DNA of 23,508 bases from Chara braunii (GCA_003427395.1 BFEA01000299.1:1431046-1454553), one strand, 5' to 3'. Counted from the first letter of the stretch, positions 9,961-20,076 are shown. Translations and numbers: made by a program. The notes: generated by a model not told the origin, from the sequence alone.

Positions 9961-11304
9961 GGCCGTCGGCTCCTCCACTTGCAACACGCAATGCACCACC
10001 AGCACACCATCCCGAACCACTCCCACTCTTACCCCAACAGCAAACACACCAACTGGAACTGCAGCACACGCAACACCATTACACATTGACAGACAGCCGC
10101 CACTGCACGCTGCAGTAGCAAGTGCACCGTACCATAGCACATCATCTGTGAATCTGAGTTCCACAACAAGTACGGTTACACACACAATACATGGAACTGT
10201 GAACAACACAGCGCTCAACGGCAATGGCAGCTCCTTACACACGCCACAAAGGCACAGTGCCAATGCAGGAACCTCACACAGACCAACAATAGAACGATTT
10301 GCACAAGCACAGTCGAGAAGTAATGCCTTTGCAATCGCTGCCACACAGCTCGTTGCACGACAGACCGCTGCAGCTGCCACGGTCATCGCCTCCCCCGCAA
10401 CCGCCACCACCTCTGTGCAAACCGCAACAAGACCAACTGACACCACACACAATGGTTACACAACGCCCGTGAACAACCTAACCACTATACGCACCACACA
10501 CATCATTGATAACATAGAACCCAGGACCACAATGTCGCTCCCAGCGCACATAAGCTCACACATGTTCAATCAAACTGACACAGTCCCCACAGACAGCCAA
10601 AGGCAGGCTCGCCGGCGTGAACAACTTCTCAGTATTGCCATGAATCCACTTCCAATTGAGGCCAGAAGAAACCGCAGAAGAGGCAACAAAACGCAAAGGG
10701 TGCAGCTTCTGCAAGCAGGGACACAAATCAAGAAGCAAACCAGAAGGAAGAAGCCACAGTACGATGGGCGACAACAGACATACAGGAAGCCTTCCTGGCG
10801 CAACAGCTACGACGACCATTGATTGCAACTCACCAATTTGTTCCATCGCAAGAGGCGGCAGGAACAGCGACTCACTTTGCACCAACTAGTGCTCCGTTGC
10901 TTCCAAGAGGAGAACGAGGATGGATGTTACAGACTGACCAGATCTTGGGACAATGGACGCAGAGAGATGCAACTGCGGCAATACCTACCTCCGAACGACA
11001 GAATGCAACAAACGTCGAGGTTATCCAAGTCAACAGTTGCGACATCAATGACGGAGAGAGAAGACAACTACCCATCACGATCAGCTCCCCATCGCCAGAT
11101 ACCCCTATCCGGCCTCTCTCTAGTATAGACGACCTGAGAACAAACTATGGAGCAAGTAGTGCGGACTCTTCGCTGCTCCGAACCAACAGTGGAAACTTGA
11201 CGCAGCTGGCAGAATCCCAATCTTCAGAAGAGTCATGGAAACGCGTCTGCAGAAGACTTAGTCCGGATTATCCATACAGCCTTCCTAACTTGGCCAGGAG
11301 CTAG
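9961..11304 (+). pseudogene. Gag-like/ORF1-like protein, Ser/Thr/Gln-rich C-terminal half, frameshifted
   Basis: Near 9955-9965 the protein-like reading moves to the next frame. There a Thr/Ser/Pro/Ala-rich low-complexity chain runs without a stop from the shift to 10822. A second change, near 10660, brings in the frame that ends at TAG 11302-11304. That last segment is Gln/Arg-rich and then Ser-rich, with a final motif ESWKRVCRRLSPDYPYSLP that looks constrained. In a third frame at about 10695-10730 the words KGCSFCKQGHKSR resemble a damaged zinc knuckle of the kind seen at the C-terminus of Gag proteins. I infer one original protein, about 930 residues if rejoined, now carrying at least two indels plus the upstream TGA. 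Confidence 0.45.
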
Positions 11305-13281
11305 CTTGACAGTGAACCGTAACAGACTACAGAACCATGTAGGGACGCTAATCCGTTCTTGAGTACTCCCTAGGAATAATGTTTAAGTCCTGAGCTTCCG
11401 CTATGATAACTAAGCGGGAAATGTGCAGATGATGAGCTATACTGCAATTAGACAGATCACTAACAGACTCCCCCTGCAAGGACACCACACGAATTTGCTT
11501 AAGACTAATGAGAAACCTTAACGCACTATGACTACCGGCATATGACTCCCTTCGAAGGTAGTAGAACGGACCACTGTGAGCTCTAAACCAGTACCTGTAC
11601 AAGTACTATTTAGAACTCGATGTATATTTAAAAAAAAATAAAAAAAATTTGATGAACAGAAGATGTAAGGATACAAGAGAACCAAGCAATTCAGATGATT
11701 TTACTATGTTCCCTGTCTCATTAATGTTCGCTAACTAGATAGAGAGCACAATTTAAGTCATCACTTTGATACACTCGACCGCATTTCATTACATTTCACT
11801 GAGCAGTTGAATAACTGAAATGACGAAATACCTATTGGCCCGTGTCTTTTCATTTACATTTGCAAACACAACTGAAGACAAAGGTATTCCCAGCTATAAG
11901 TGGTTGTTGCATTTAGCGTACAATTGATTAAGTAGATCTCTGCATATAAGACCTGCACATCTCAATCTATCCTTGTTCTATCTGAAAATCGTTCATAAGT
12001 GGAAAAATGATTGGGTCACTTATCTGACAATATAGTTCATCCCGCATGTCTGTGAACCCGTCCCCGTGCCTGGTCGAAGTGTCATACAAATGGAAACATA
12101 TTTCTTCGATAGTCATCGTGCTCACCAGTTTACTTTAATAGACTGCATGCTTGCTTTGCAGTTGTAATAGATCTCAGTAACTACAAATACCGGATTACAG
12201 ATGAACAAATAACTGCATACCTGGCTCAACCTTCTACCGAAAATTGATACTCTCACTTGCCTGTCTGTGCTCATTCATGATCTGTTTAAGCAAAAAAATA
12301 GTCCATGAGATAATATGTACACCGCAATGGTCTTGTCTGTATCTACCGCAACATAAAGGTGCTCCTGCCGATCTGTCTCTATGTTTGCCTGAAGAATCCT
12401 TCGCAAGACCATGTACCTCTGGTCTCTTGCATACTTACCGGGTTGACCACATCCCGTCATTATGCCTGTATAAATTCTCACAAACACATTGAAATACTTG
12501 TTACAGTATGACAAAAGTCCACATACTACTGTTTAACGGTCCGCATGAACACACCCTCAGAATATGCCTTTGTTAGTTTCAGCTCGCCCTCCCAAAAGGC
12601 CAGAGCATAGAGAGGCAGACATCTTTGACTCTGCATTACCTGTTTGATTTTCAGCAGAACGTTGCTCAGGTCATGCAGATGAAAGGACACAATTGGTCAA
12701 TATAGTACGTGTCCAACGAATCTTGATACACCAAACCTGTATATAAAGCATCAATAATGGGCTTATAAATTTACGCATGAATGTCCTCAAGTATGTATGA
12801 GTGGTGGCTCATGATAGTTCCTCTGTCTGCTGTAGGTCCATCTCTGATCTCACATGCGTGTGTCCATGTGTGAGCATCTTGTTGTTTGGAGAAAACCACA
12901 CATGCAAATTGTACACTTGAAATCCATGAATAACAAACTAGAATAACCCCAACGACACATACCCTCTGAAAAAAAAAACACCTAACCCCTACCCTTTAAC
13001 AACCCCCATAACCTTAACCAGTAGACACATGCCCAGACAGTAAAAAGCTATGCAGCACTATATAAGACCACAAAAAGTTTCACCAACAAACTAGTCAAAT
13101 TCATGAGCAAAGAACACCATGACTGCTGTTACACAGGTACAAGCGCAAGATTTGCAGTATCCAACCGTTGCCTAACATACCCAAGGCGATAAGACTGCAG
13201 GTTCAATTAAGCAATACCTGCCATATTAACTCCCCCAGCCCCCCTGGAACATCACTACTGAAAATGCAACACAAAACATGA
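11305..13281. other. Non-coding stretch between the gag-like gene and RT1
   Basis: About 2 kb with no protein-like frame on either strand and no repeat that I recognise. If the flanking genes belong to one element, this would be an unusually long inter-ORF spacer. If not, it is the border between two relics. The final ~300 bp are AC-rich. Confidence 0.5.
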
Positions 13282-13860
13282 GTTTGTTGGTACTGTATCC
13301 AGGCTCAGTCGACCTATTATTTGTCATATGTGCAGGATCGACGGCTTCAGACAATGGAGGATGGAAGACTTGGCTGGAGAGCAAGCAAAGAATTAGACAA
13401 ACAGATCATCTCATGCCACTATACGAACCGAATAATGAACCGGATGCAATTCAAAAATATTTTCAAAAACATACTACTTAAATATAACCCAGTAGCCCTA
13501 CACGTCCTTGAAAAATTCACCTTTTCATGGACATACAATGACCATATAGCGAAATCACTTTATAAACCAGCTGCAACTTTTCGGGATTTCAAACTGTCAA
13601 CGTGGACAGAACAGCTCCCTGAGAGATGCTTCTGCAAACAACCCAGATATGCACAGTATACCAACGAACTCCCAATCGGCATGCTTCCCGAAGGAGAACA
13701 ACCACACGTCACCACATTAGACCTTAATATTACGAGCAATACCAACCTTCGTGGTATCTTAAAAAATGGACTGAATCACATTCCACCCACACTACTTAAT
13801 ACAGATGAAGTTGTTTGTGCAGCTGAACTAGTATGGACACAGGTCATGATAGCCCTCTGA
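13282..13860 (+). pseudogene. RT1: N-terminal part of a divergent reverse transcriptase gene
   Basis: The frame is open from 13282 to a TGA at 13858-13860 and continues in the same frame beyond it. No convincing ATG starts it; a TGTGCAG/G sequence near 13333 could be a 3' splice site, so the true 5' end may lie in an upstream exon. Counting from codon 13321, a CxC pair (Cys103, Cys105) is followed by His129-Val and an LRGILKNG...IPP stretch. The PLE protein on the other strand has the same order (CxC, then HV, then Leu-rich, then IP), and a Cys/His motif in this position is described for the Chlamys/Naiad PLE group. This points to an RT with a PLE-type N-terminal extension rather than LINE or LTR type. 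The TGA is probably a nonsense mutation. Confidence 0.65.
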
Positions 13861-14862
13861 AAGAACAGTTCGCCGCTAACTGACTCTCAAGAAGAACAGG
13901 CAAAAATAGACTTTAACAAAGTGATCAACCGTAATCTTGAAAATACAACCACACATAAAGTAGTTAGCCTTAACGACCACGCCATCAAACACGAAATCGA
14001 CTTTCTGACTAAAAAAATTTACACTTCTGGTGCTGACAATGCACCCAACACCCCGGTTTTCACCTGCATTAACCTTGTTAGATACCTCGCACTCCAAAGA
14101 ATCAGCAGCCAAGACTTTGAGCCATGTATGTTCCCTGCTACTGAACTATTAGAAATCCTGAAACAACAACTAACATTTAAATTCCCACACATTCCTATTG
14201 GCAAAATAGAAATACCTTACCTTTTTGCCACATACCAAAAACACAAAAACTCCTTTCGATGGTTAACTAATGCAGCAAATGTTATCACCACACCATTGGC
14301 TGACCTAACTGCTGAAATACTTGCAGCCCTAATCCGAAGTGTGAAAATCCACTGCGGCATGCTAACAGAGAAAGTACTCACTAAAACAGGTCTCAGAGTC
14401 CCCTTCTGGTGGCCAATAGACTTAACATCGGACTATACATATAACCTCCCACAAAATATCTTCTCTGTCTTTTCTGCTGACATAACCTGCTGCTATGAAA
14501 CAATCCCCACTGACGATAGCCCAGATGGTCTGCCGACCGCCATCCAATTTCTCTGTAAAATTGCCTTCAAACAGGCAAGAAAAACGCACGGAAAAAACCT
14601 TCAGCTTGCCTGCAAAATTTATGAAAACAAAGAAACCTGGATCACTACATGTGACTGGTTTGTAAACCCACCTAATGGATATCTTACCCTAAATGAACAC
14701 ATAGTCCAAAAAAATAATAATTGGCTAATAAAAAACGCTTACACATCCCTTGGCGGTAGCATCTGGAGGCAAGTGCTCGGCATCCCGATGGGTGTTAGCT
14801 GTTCACCTGTATGGTGTAACATATATTTTTTTAAGTATGAATTTAAATTCATGAAAAAATGA
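13861..14862 (+). pseudogene. RT1: fingers and palm of the reverse transcriptase (motifs 1-B)
   Basis: Same frame as the preceding segment, after the TGA. Using the frame from codon 13921, residues ~100-120 give PYLFATYQKHKNSFRWLTNA, the RT fingers motif. FSADITCCYETIP, with the first catalytic Asp at residue 187 (codon 14479), is motif A. A long insert of about 85 residues separates it from WRQVLGIPMGVSCSPVWCN (motif B, Gly at codon 14779). The GIPMG wording and CYETIP are far from LTR or LINE RTs and closer to the PLE/TERT side of the RT tree or to algal unclassified RTs. The segment ends FKFMKK then TGA at 14860, where an A6 run marks a frame slip to the next segment. Confidence 0.8.
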
Positions 14863-15390
14863 CACACAAAAGCAATGTGAATCTGTTGCATCTTTTTCAG
14901 CACACCTTCCGATACTTTGACGATTTCCATATTATTAACAACCCTAGGATCAACGAGTTCATTAACCCACTCATAACCAGCCCACGCAGCCGATATTTTC
15001 TTTACCCACTCCACCTCATAACTCTTAATGAAACAACTTCACATAAAATACAATCAGAAAACGAATACATCGGAACGAAAGCTAATTTCCTCAACACCAC
15101 TATTACCGTCATAAATACGAAAACCGGGCAACACATTACAAATAAATATGATAAAAGAAGAGAATTGAACTTCTCAATCACCCGCTTTATCCAAGCAAAT
15201 TTCAACAGACTCCTCAAACAATTACTAAACCTCTTAATACCCCAAATCATCACCATCATGGCTATTGAATCGGAACCGCAACATGCTGCAAAAGAAATCA
15301 TGATAACAATACAAGCACTAGTAAACAATGGATTCAGAAAGCACAGACTTCTTGGTGTCGCAGACAAAGTCCTGAGCAACCCTACGGAAT
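14859..15390 (+). pseudogene. RT1: catalytic YFDD motif and thumb, interrupted by the PLE
   Basis: This segment is in the -1 frame relative to the previous one and starts at an ATG overlapping its TGA (ATGA). FRYFDDF at codons 14907-14925 is motif C with both catalytic Asp residues. Downstream words fit the RT palm and thumb: a YPLHL..LNE stretch, NFLNTTITV, and YDKRRELNFSITRF. The chain reaches SNPTE at 15389, where the PLE begins two bases later. The TGA formed at 15390-15392 is created by the insertion; the original frame resumes at 20825. RT1 has kept its catalytic triad but is broken by one nonsense codon, one frame slip and the insertion. Confidence 0.8.
15380..15390. repeat. Left target-site duplication of the PLE (CCCTACGGAAT)
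   Basis: CCCTACGGAAT lies directly left of the PLE and is repeated exactly at 20815-20825 on its right. An 11-bp duplication fits endonuclease-primed retrotransposition by Penelope-like elements. Confidence 0.9.
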
Positions 15391-15394
15391 GATT

Positions 15395-15919
15395 ATGATT
15401 ATGGATGAAAGGCACACACAGTATGCACAAGGTCAACAAAGAAAAGTTGACAAGATCGTTAAATTAGGAAATCAAACTCGAGTCCAAACAAACTTCCCAC
15501 AAATCCCAAGATCCACCATCTAACCACTAACTCTCCTTCCGCTGACTCCCACCATTACCATCCGGATGGTGATGGCAGTTATCAGACGGTCGACTCCAAA
15601 GGTCGAATACTGTCTTCATCAATCCTAATATAGTCTACGGTACAACAACAAAAAAACAAGTCCACTCCAAATGGTACCGGACCCATAAGGAACAGAGTTC
15701 CAAAGGGTCCGAAAAAATCCAGAGGTCCAAGAAGCTCCGACTCCTGAACCGCAGGCAAGTCCTTGGTCCAACAACGCCGTTCCGACAAGCATGGGGCCAA
15801 ACGCCCGTGACCTCCGGTGACCCTCCGGTCCAGAAATTACAGCCCAGTCGGAAAAAGCCAATTATGGAAGGAAACCCCTGTCCGAATGTCCAATGACAAA
15901 TATGAGAAACTTGACAAGC
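15395..15919 (-). repeat. PLE pseudo-LTR, 3' copy
   Basis: This 525-bp block aligns without gaps to 20259-20783 (constant offset 4,864). I count about 18 mismatches by eye, roughly 96.6% identity. The outer edge carries a (GATTAT)2 micro-repeat at 15391-15402. A self-complementary segment at 15552-15575 is kept in both copies. I see no hammerhead core (CTGANGA...GAAA) on either strand, although many Penelope-like pseudo-LTRs have one. Confidence 0.9.
15552..15575. repeat. Palindromic hairpin inside the 3' pseudo-LTR
   Basis: CCATTACCATCC is followed directly by GGATGGTGATGG; all pairs are Watson-Crick except one T-G. The same palindrome is at 20416-20439 in the other copy. It may be a structural RNA element of the leader or terminus. 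Confidence 0.75.
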
Positions 15920-15975
15920 AAAAAAAAACAAAAAAAAAACAAAAAAAACACACACATTCCTATGTATTGCAATGC

Positions 15976-16611
15976 CTAGTACAGGAGGTTAAGAGTATGA
16001 CGCCAGATGTCATCCCTCCTCACAGCATATCGCTGTAGGACATTCTTGAAGAACAGATGGGGAAAATCTTTAAGCATCAGCTCACGCCGCAGGGCTCGAA
16101 CGAGAGAAGGGATCTCAGATCTGATGGTGGTATTCTGATCAATACGGTGTAAGTAACTCCCAATGATTGCACTCTTCTGTCTCTTGCAACCCCAAGAAAG
16201 GTAAGACTGTCCATTTTTTACTTGAAGATCGTCCGATACCCACATACAATCATCGTTCCTTGATAATTGTACACAACCCAAGTATGGGTAAGATTGGGAT
16301 ACACGAATTTGGCAACCCAAAAAGTCAAGGTGGCCCGTCCCATCATCAGTGCGCTTCAGAGTCAGACTGCTAGGATAGCAACTCTCGAAAGAACGCAGAA
16401 TATCCTTGTCGTCTTGACCAGCACCAGAGGACACAGCAAGCACGACATAGTCAATCAATCGTGAGCCAAAGCTAAGCTGCGCAGTCCTACCCATAGTACA
16501 GGTAAAACGATACTCAGCAAAAACACACATAATACAAGCCAATGGGGGGTTTGTGCTTTTCCCCATTGGAATCCCCAATTCTTGTTTTAACAGTACCCCG
16601 GTGGCGAAAAA
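15976..16611 (-). pseudogene. PLE ORF2: reverse transcriptase C-terminal part (motifs B-E)
   Basis: In phase with the previous segment after the TAG at 16612. LLKQELGIPMGKSTNPPLA is motif B. Motif C reads RLIDYVVLAV: the first catalytic Asp is present but Tyr stands where the second Asp is expected, which would abolish catalysis. HLDFLGCQI further on fits the following RT motif, and an Arg-rich thumb region (LVRALRRELMLKDF) leads to the TAG at 15976-15978, probably the natural stop. No nuclease follows the RT, which confirms that the endonuclease is at the N-terminus only. The 3' pseudo-LTR starts 57 bp beyond the stop. Confidence 0.82.
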
Positions 16612-18551
16612 CTATGTGTGCTTCATCTCCAGATCAACGAAAGATCTGATACCGTTCAGATCCAGACGTCGCCAGTGATCGCCACTGGTCGTTACACCAA
16701 AACTTGCACCCTTCCCTCTCGTATTCACTCGCACGAAGCCCCGACCCTTCCTTGTATGGTAGTCCATGAGCCAGTCCATGCCTCGACTGATCTCATCATG
16801 AGGTAACTTGCTGAACATTTCCTTTACGTCAAAGGAAAAAGCAGAGACAGTTCGTCCAGCGCCAAGTTTTGAGAATCGTTTGTTCGCCGAGTGTAGTCTG
16901 TCAGCCAACGCAGAAACATACGGAAGGTTAAAATGCCAACCCTTAGGAACAAATTTCAGTAAGTAGTTCAGTGCTTTGGAAACCACATGACCGGTACGAA
17001 CCATCGGTTCGTTGAAAGAAGGACAAATGGGTTGATAACGACTCAGGTCCTTATGTTTCGGTAGAATATAGGCTGAACCAAATTTTCCCTTTGCATCCCA
17101 ACGAGAAAACTTAGATAAGCCAGCAGCCAAAACGTCCTCACGAAACTCCCGAAGTGTTTGACCTACAGTGACCGTCACAATACGGTTACCTGCATTGAAC
17201 ACAAAGGTTTGTAATATGGCTTCGTAGTAAGTGAAATGGCACGTTACTACAGTCTCCCCCGGGTTCCGATCAACACCGGAACATACCAAAGCACCGAGCT
17301 CGTTCTTCAGACTTAGGACATCATCCAGGGCCAGGAATCGTCCAGTATCATCGGAGTTGGCTACAAAACAGTGCTGTAAACGTTCATCCTTCACAGTAGG
17401 TACTGCGCCCCTGTGGTTATACAAGCTAGCGAAACCCGACTGCAATTCCTCCCGAAGCTGAGGTAAGCAATCATCCACCCGTGCACACGGAATATTCTTA
17501 GCATTACAAAGCAAAGGATTAATCCCCTCAAGTTCGCTGAGGCGAAATCTCACATGTCCATTCGAACGGGGCAAGTTCATACCCGAACAACAGCAGGTAA
17601 GCACATTGTGTGTCGACAGACTACGCATATTGTGCAGAATATCGGCAATAGTAGGATTTTTTGTACCTACTATCCGAATCTTCCCCTGTGCACGCCTCAA
17701 GAAACACAAAGGTAAGTCCAATTCCATCAAGGCATCATTGACAACCTTCTGAACCTCAGCCAACTTGATTCGATCATCAAAACGTACACGTAATATCAAA
17801 TCCACGCTCAAGCTCAAACCAAAGTGTTCCCGAAAGCAACGAGAAACCAAGCGACGTAAATACTTACGTGTAGATTTTTTTGAAAAATCCTTAATCACAG
17901 AATAGATTCGTAACAAAGAGCGCATGTTCCAATTGCTAATTGTTCGAATCTTATTCGGATTACATAGTATCTGGATCAACACGCGTTTGAGGAATCCACA
18001 CTTACGAGACCCCTTACAAGCATGTGTGACAGAAAATTCCCCCCCCGTTTCAAGTGCCCCCTTGAGGTCCTTAAGGCAGGCTGTACCAGCTTCAAACGAG
18101 ATCTTAGTTTCCCCAAACGTCCTAACAAACTTACTCCACCCAGATTGCCAAATGTTGCCCTTCTGCGTACAGAATCTGACAACATTATTACCTGATGTCA
18201 AAACTCCATCAAAAAATGAATAAAAGTCAACACGCCAATCCGCCGTTGTAATGCAGCGAAAACGTATCGGTACCCAAGTAGATATATGAGCATCGTCATG
18301 TTGCACAACTCGCAAGCGCAAGCGCTCCTTCTTTCCTGGTTTTCCTCGCTTAATACCCTGGTTGCGCTTCTTGCAGCCAGATGTATTAAGGAAGGGAGAC
18401 CAAAGTCGTATGTACGTACTCTCAAGTTTTGATAGGTCATCCCCTACCAACACATCAATGGGTAATAACAAGTAATTACCGATACCGAAGGAAGACAACC
18501 AACGATGAAAGTGTGACTGCGTACGAGAACGACAACAGTAAATGTGCTCCC
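16612..18551 (-). pseudogene. PLE ORF2: GIY-YIG second half, Cys/His motif and reverse transcriptase N-terminal part
   Basis: Counting from 18498, the frame begins with the rest of the nuclease: KLESTYIRLWSPFLN with Glu26 and Asn38, the metal-binding Glu and the conserved Asn of GIY-YIG enzymes. A long linker leads to a Cys cluster and His (CCC at 302-304, GHV at 314-316). Then come GALVCSGVDRNPGE (~402), the fingers motif YILPKHKDLSRYQPI (~477-491), and motif A, FSFDVKEMFSKLPHDEI, with Asp557 catalytic. The order nuclease, Cys/His motif, RT is the permuted PLE layout. At 628 codons it is the longest frame in the window. It ends at TAG 16612, but the same frame continues straight into motif B. 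Confidence 0.85.
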
Positions 18552-18806
18552 TCTAATGCACATCAAATTACGTGTTGACTTACCGATGTACAATGATTTA
18601 CAGAAGGGTGAAATACCGACATAAACGCAGTGAGACAGGTCTAGGAAATCTAAACCATGTCTACAATAGAGATCAAGCCATCGTGGCAAAAGTTTTTTGG
18701 CCCAGCGAATCTCCACGCCCTTATCAACGCCCTTATCAACACAAAGGGAAGCACAAAGAAGGTGAGTAAGAAAACGGCAAATACTCCAAAGCTGTGAGAT
18801 CGCCAA
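18552..18806 (-). pseudogene. PLE ORF2: GIY-YIG endonuclease, first half
   Basis: The frame contains HCVYVGIS (residues 59-66 from 18806) and, ten residues on, LYIGKS (72-77), followed by TRNLMCIR. These are the GIY and YIG strands and the conserved Arg of the GIY-YIG nuclease fold, though GIY is degenerate (CVY). The frame is lost near 18551, where an extra two bases in AGAGGGAGCAC move the true sequence to another phase. Upstream residues (RWAKKLLPRWLDLYCRHGL) probably belong to the N-terminal region. A 12-bp tandem duplication (GTTGATAAGGGC twice, near 18720-18745) may be another lesion. The enzyme would nick target DNA to prime reverse transcription. Confidence 0.7.
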
Positions 18807-18812
18807 GGATCT

Positions 18813-19439
18813 TCACACCTCATCTGCTGGTCGAGCGACATCCACATTGCTGACGGTATCGGAATCTGCTATCTGTATGACATCGGTGACGGTGGCGCTA
18901 CCCGCAAAGGCTGCCTCTGTGCGAAAATCAGCAATATCAAAGATGACGTCGATCTTCTTATCATAATGCAAACCTTCCTCTCGACAGATCCGTTGAAGCT
19001 CGTTAGCATCCAGGTCCTTAAGCTCACGTAGCGCCTCATCACGAAAACGCATGCGAGCGAGTGAGGCCTTGGACGCTGGAGTCACATTCACACTCGTACG
19101 GTGAGCTAGAGCTTTGCGCTTGGAGATGGGTGTTGCGATCTTCTTCTTGTTCACAAGTGTTCCCTTCTTCTCCCCGCGCGTCTTCGATCGAGCCATACGT
19201 GCAGACAGTTTGACCGGTTTCAATATCCCACGTTGGGGGGTCTTCGCTGGTGTGCGCTTCGCTGACAGTTCCATAGGCGCGCTGTTTTCGAACACAGGTT
19301 CGGGTCCCCTCTTCCTTTTCTCTGAGATGCAAAGTCTTTCCGTCTTCGCGCTGATCTCCTGAGTAATGCTGGTATCGCTGCTTTCGCCCGCGCTCGTAGA
19401 CTCCGACTCATCTCCCGATTGATATGTAACCTTCGGTTT
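18813..19439 (-). pseudogene. PLE ORF1: basic linker and SAP-like segment
   Basis: Same frame as the coiled coil, after the TGA at 19440. A Ser/Glu-rich stretch (QSGDESESTSAGESSD) and a long Lys/Arg-rich linker come first. About 90-122 residues after the internal Met at 19295 is a segment fitting the SAP pattern (LKDLDANELQRICREEGL followed by a Lys and a hydrophobic helix). SAP domains bind AT-rich DNA, which would help target or anchor the element in chromatin. It ends at TGA 18813-18815. The nuclease frame continues in the same phase, so this stop is either the ORF1/ORF2 border or another nonsense mutation. The SAP call rests on pattern only. Confidence 0.6.
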
Positions 19440-19718
19440 TCATTTCCCCTCGGCCATCACGTTCAACAGCTTCTGCACGAACCTATCCTCCATCTCGTCC
19501 ACGTGAATGGCTAGCTGTATGTTCAAATCTTTCTGCATCTCCGCGCGTAGGTTAGCCTCCTTTTCAGCTTCCGCACGTTTCTTCTCCCTCGCTCTCTGTG
19601 CACGACGTTCCGCTGCAACACGCTCCTCCTCAGCACTTGCACGTTCTTCCTCCGCAAGACGTTCGGCTTCCTCCTTTTCTCGTTTCTTACGGGCCTTAGC
19701 TGCCTTCTTCTCATTCAA
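19440..19718 (-). pseudogene. PLE ORF1: charged coiled-coil region
   Basis: About 70 residues of almost uninterrupted Lys/Arg/Glu/Ala (REKEEAERLAEEERASAEEE is typical) predict a long single helix or coiled coil. A short amphipathic stretch follows (IQLAIHVDEMEDRFVQKLLN). It opens at a TTG in a stop-to-stop frame, with no start of its own, and continues from the zinc-knuckle frame by a frameshift. It ends at TGA 19440-19442, after which the same frame runs on. ORF1 proteins of many retroelements oligomerise through such a helix. Confidence 0.75.
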
Positions 19719-19779
19719 CTACGAAATGTTCCTCCATAGCCGCTACACTCTGGCCAAGCTTGGCCAGGGTACTGGCTAA

Positions 19780-20076
19780 CTATGGGGCAGCCTCTCGTCG
19801 CTCATGATGACCACTAGGTGATCTCGAGCGCCTGGTGTCCGCGGAGGTCGAAGGTCTTGAGCTCGAAAATTGACGACGGTTCGGGCACTGATTGGCATAG
19901 TGCCTAACCTCATGACAAGCGAAGCAGGTCGGAGGATGATAAGGTCTCCTTTCGCCAGCTTCATACGCGACTTCTGAATTGCTCCTTCTTTCTCTGTTTC
20001 GATCGGAACGCTCACGATCCTGATCATCTCGCTCACGGTCTCTGCCATCCTTCTCACGATATTCATGTGTCGACAT
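19780..20076 (-). pseudogene. PLE ORF1: CCHC zinc-knuckle region
   Basis: Starts at ATG 20074-20076. The first ~35 residues are Arg/Asp/Glu-rich (REKDGRDRERDDQDRER). A zinc knuckle follows: Cys51-x2-Cys54-x4-His59-x4-Cys64 (CFACHEVRHYANQC), with all four ligands in place but Arg where the family usually has Gly before the His. An Arg/Ser-rich tail leads to a TAG at 19780. The frame goes on past it for about 20 more sense codons (LASTLAKLGQSVAAMEEHF) and then slips near 19720 into the coiled-coil frame, so the TAG is a break and not the natural end. Zinc knuckles of this type bind nucleic acid in Gag and ORF1 proteins, so it probably binds the element's RNA. Confidence 0.8.

Noticed and set aside
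12975-13020. Telomere-like C-rich words (CCTAACCCCTACCC).
   Set aside because: Only about two degenerate units in AC-rich sequence, with no array.
15541-15600. Possible hammerhead in the pseudo-LTR (minus strand CTGATAAC next to a hairpin).
   Set aside because: The core is CTGATAA, not CTGANGA, and no GAAA follows the hairpin.
15582-15955. Minus-strand frames of 72-106 codons inside the pseudo-LTR, repeated in the other copy.
   Set aside because: Several overlapping frames are open at once and none has a protein-like pattern conserved between the copies; they follow from the repeat's low stop density.
16618-18223. Plus-strand frames antisense to the PLE RT.
   Set aside because: The minus strand holds clear GIY-YIG and RT motifs; the plus-strand frames have none.
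9181-19442. Several in-frame interruptions are TGA (9181, 13858, 18813, 19440), while the apparent final stops are TAA or TAG, hinting at TGA recoding (Trp or selenocysteine, the latter reported for some Naiad elements).
   Set aside because: In-frame TAG codons also interrupt the PLE (19780 and 16612), and frameshifts are present in all three genes, so ordinary decay explains the pattern. No SECIS-like element is visible; the hairpin at 20953-20978 lacks the required core.
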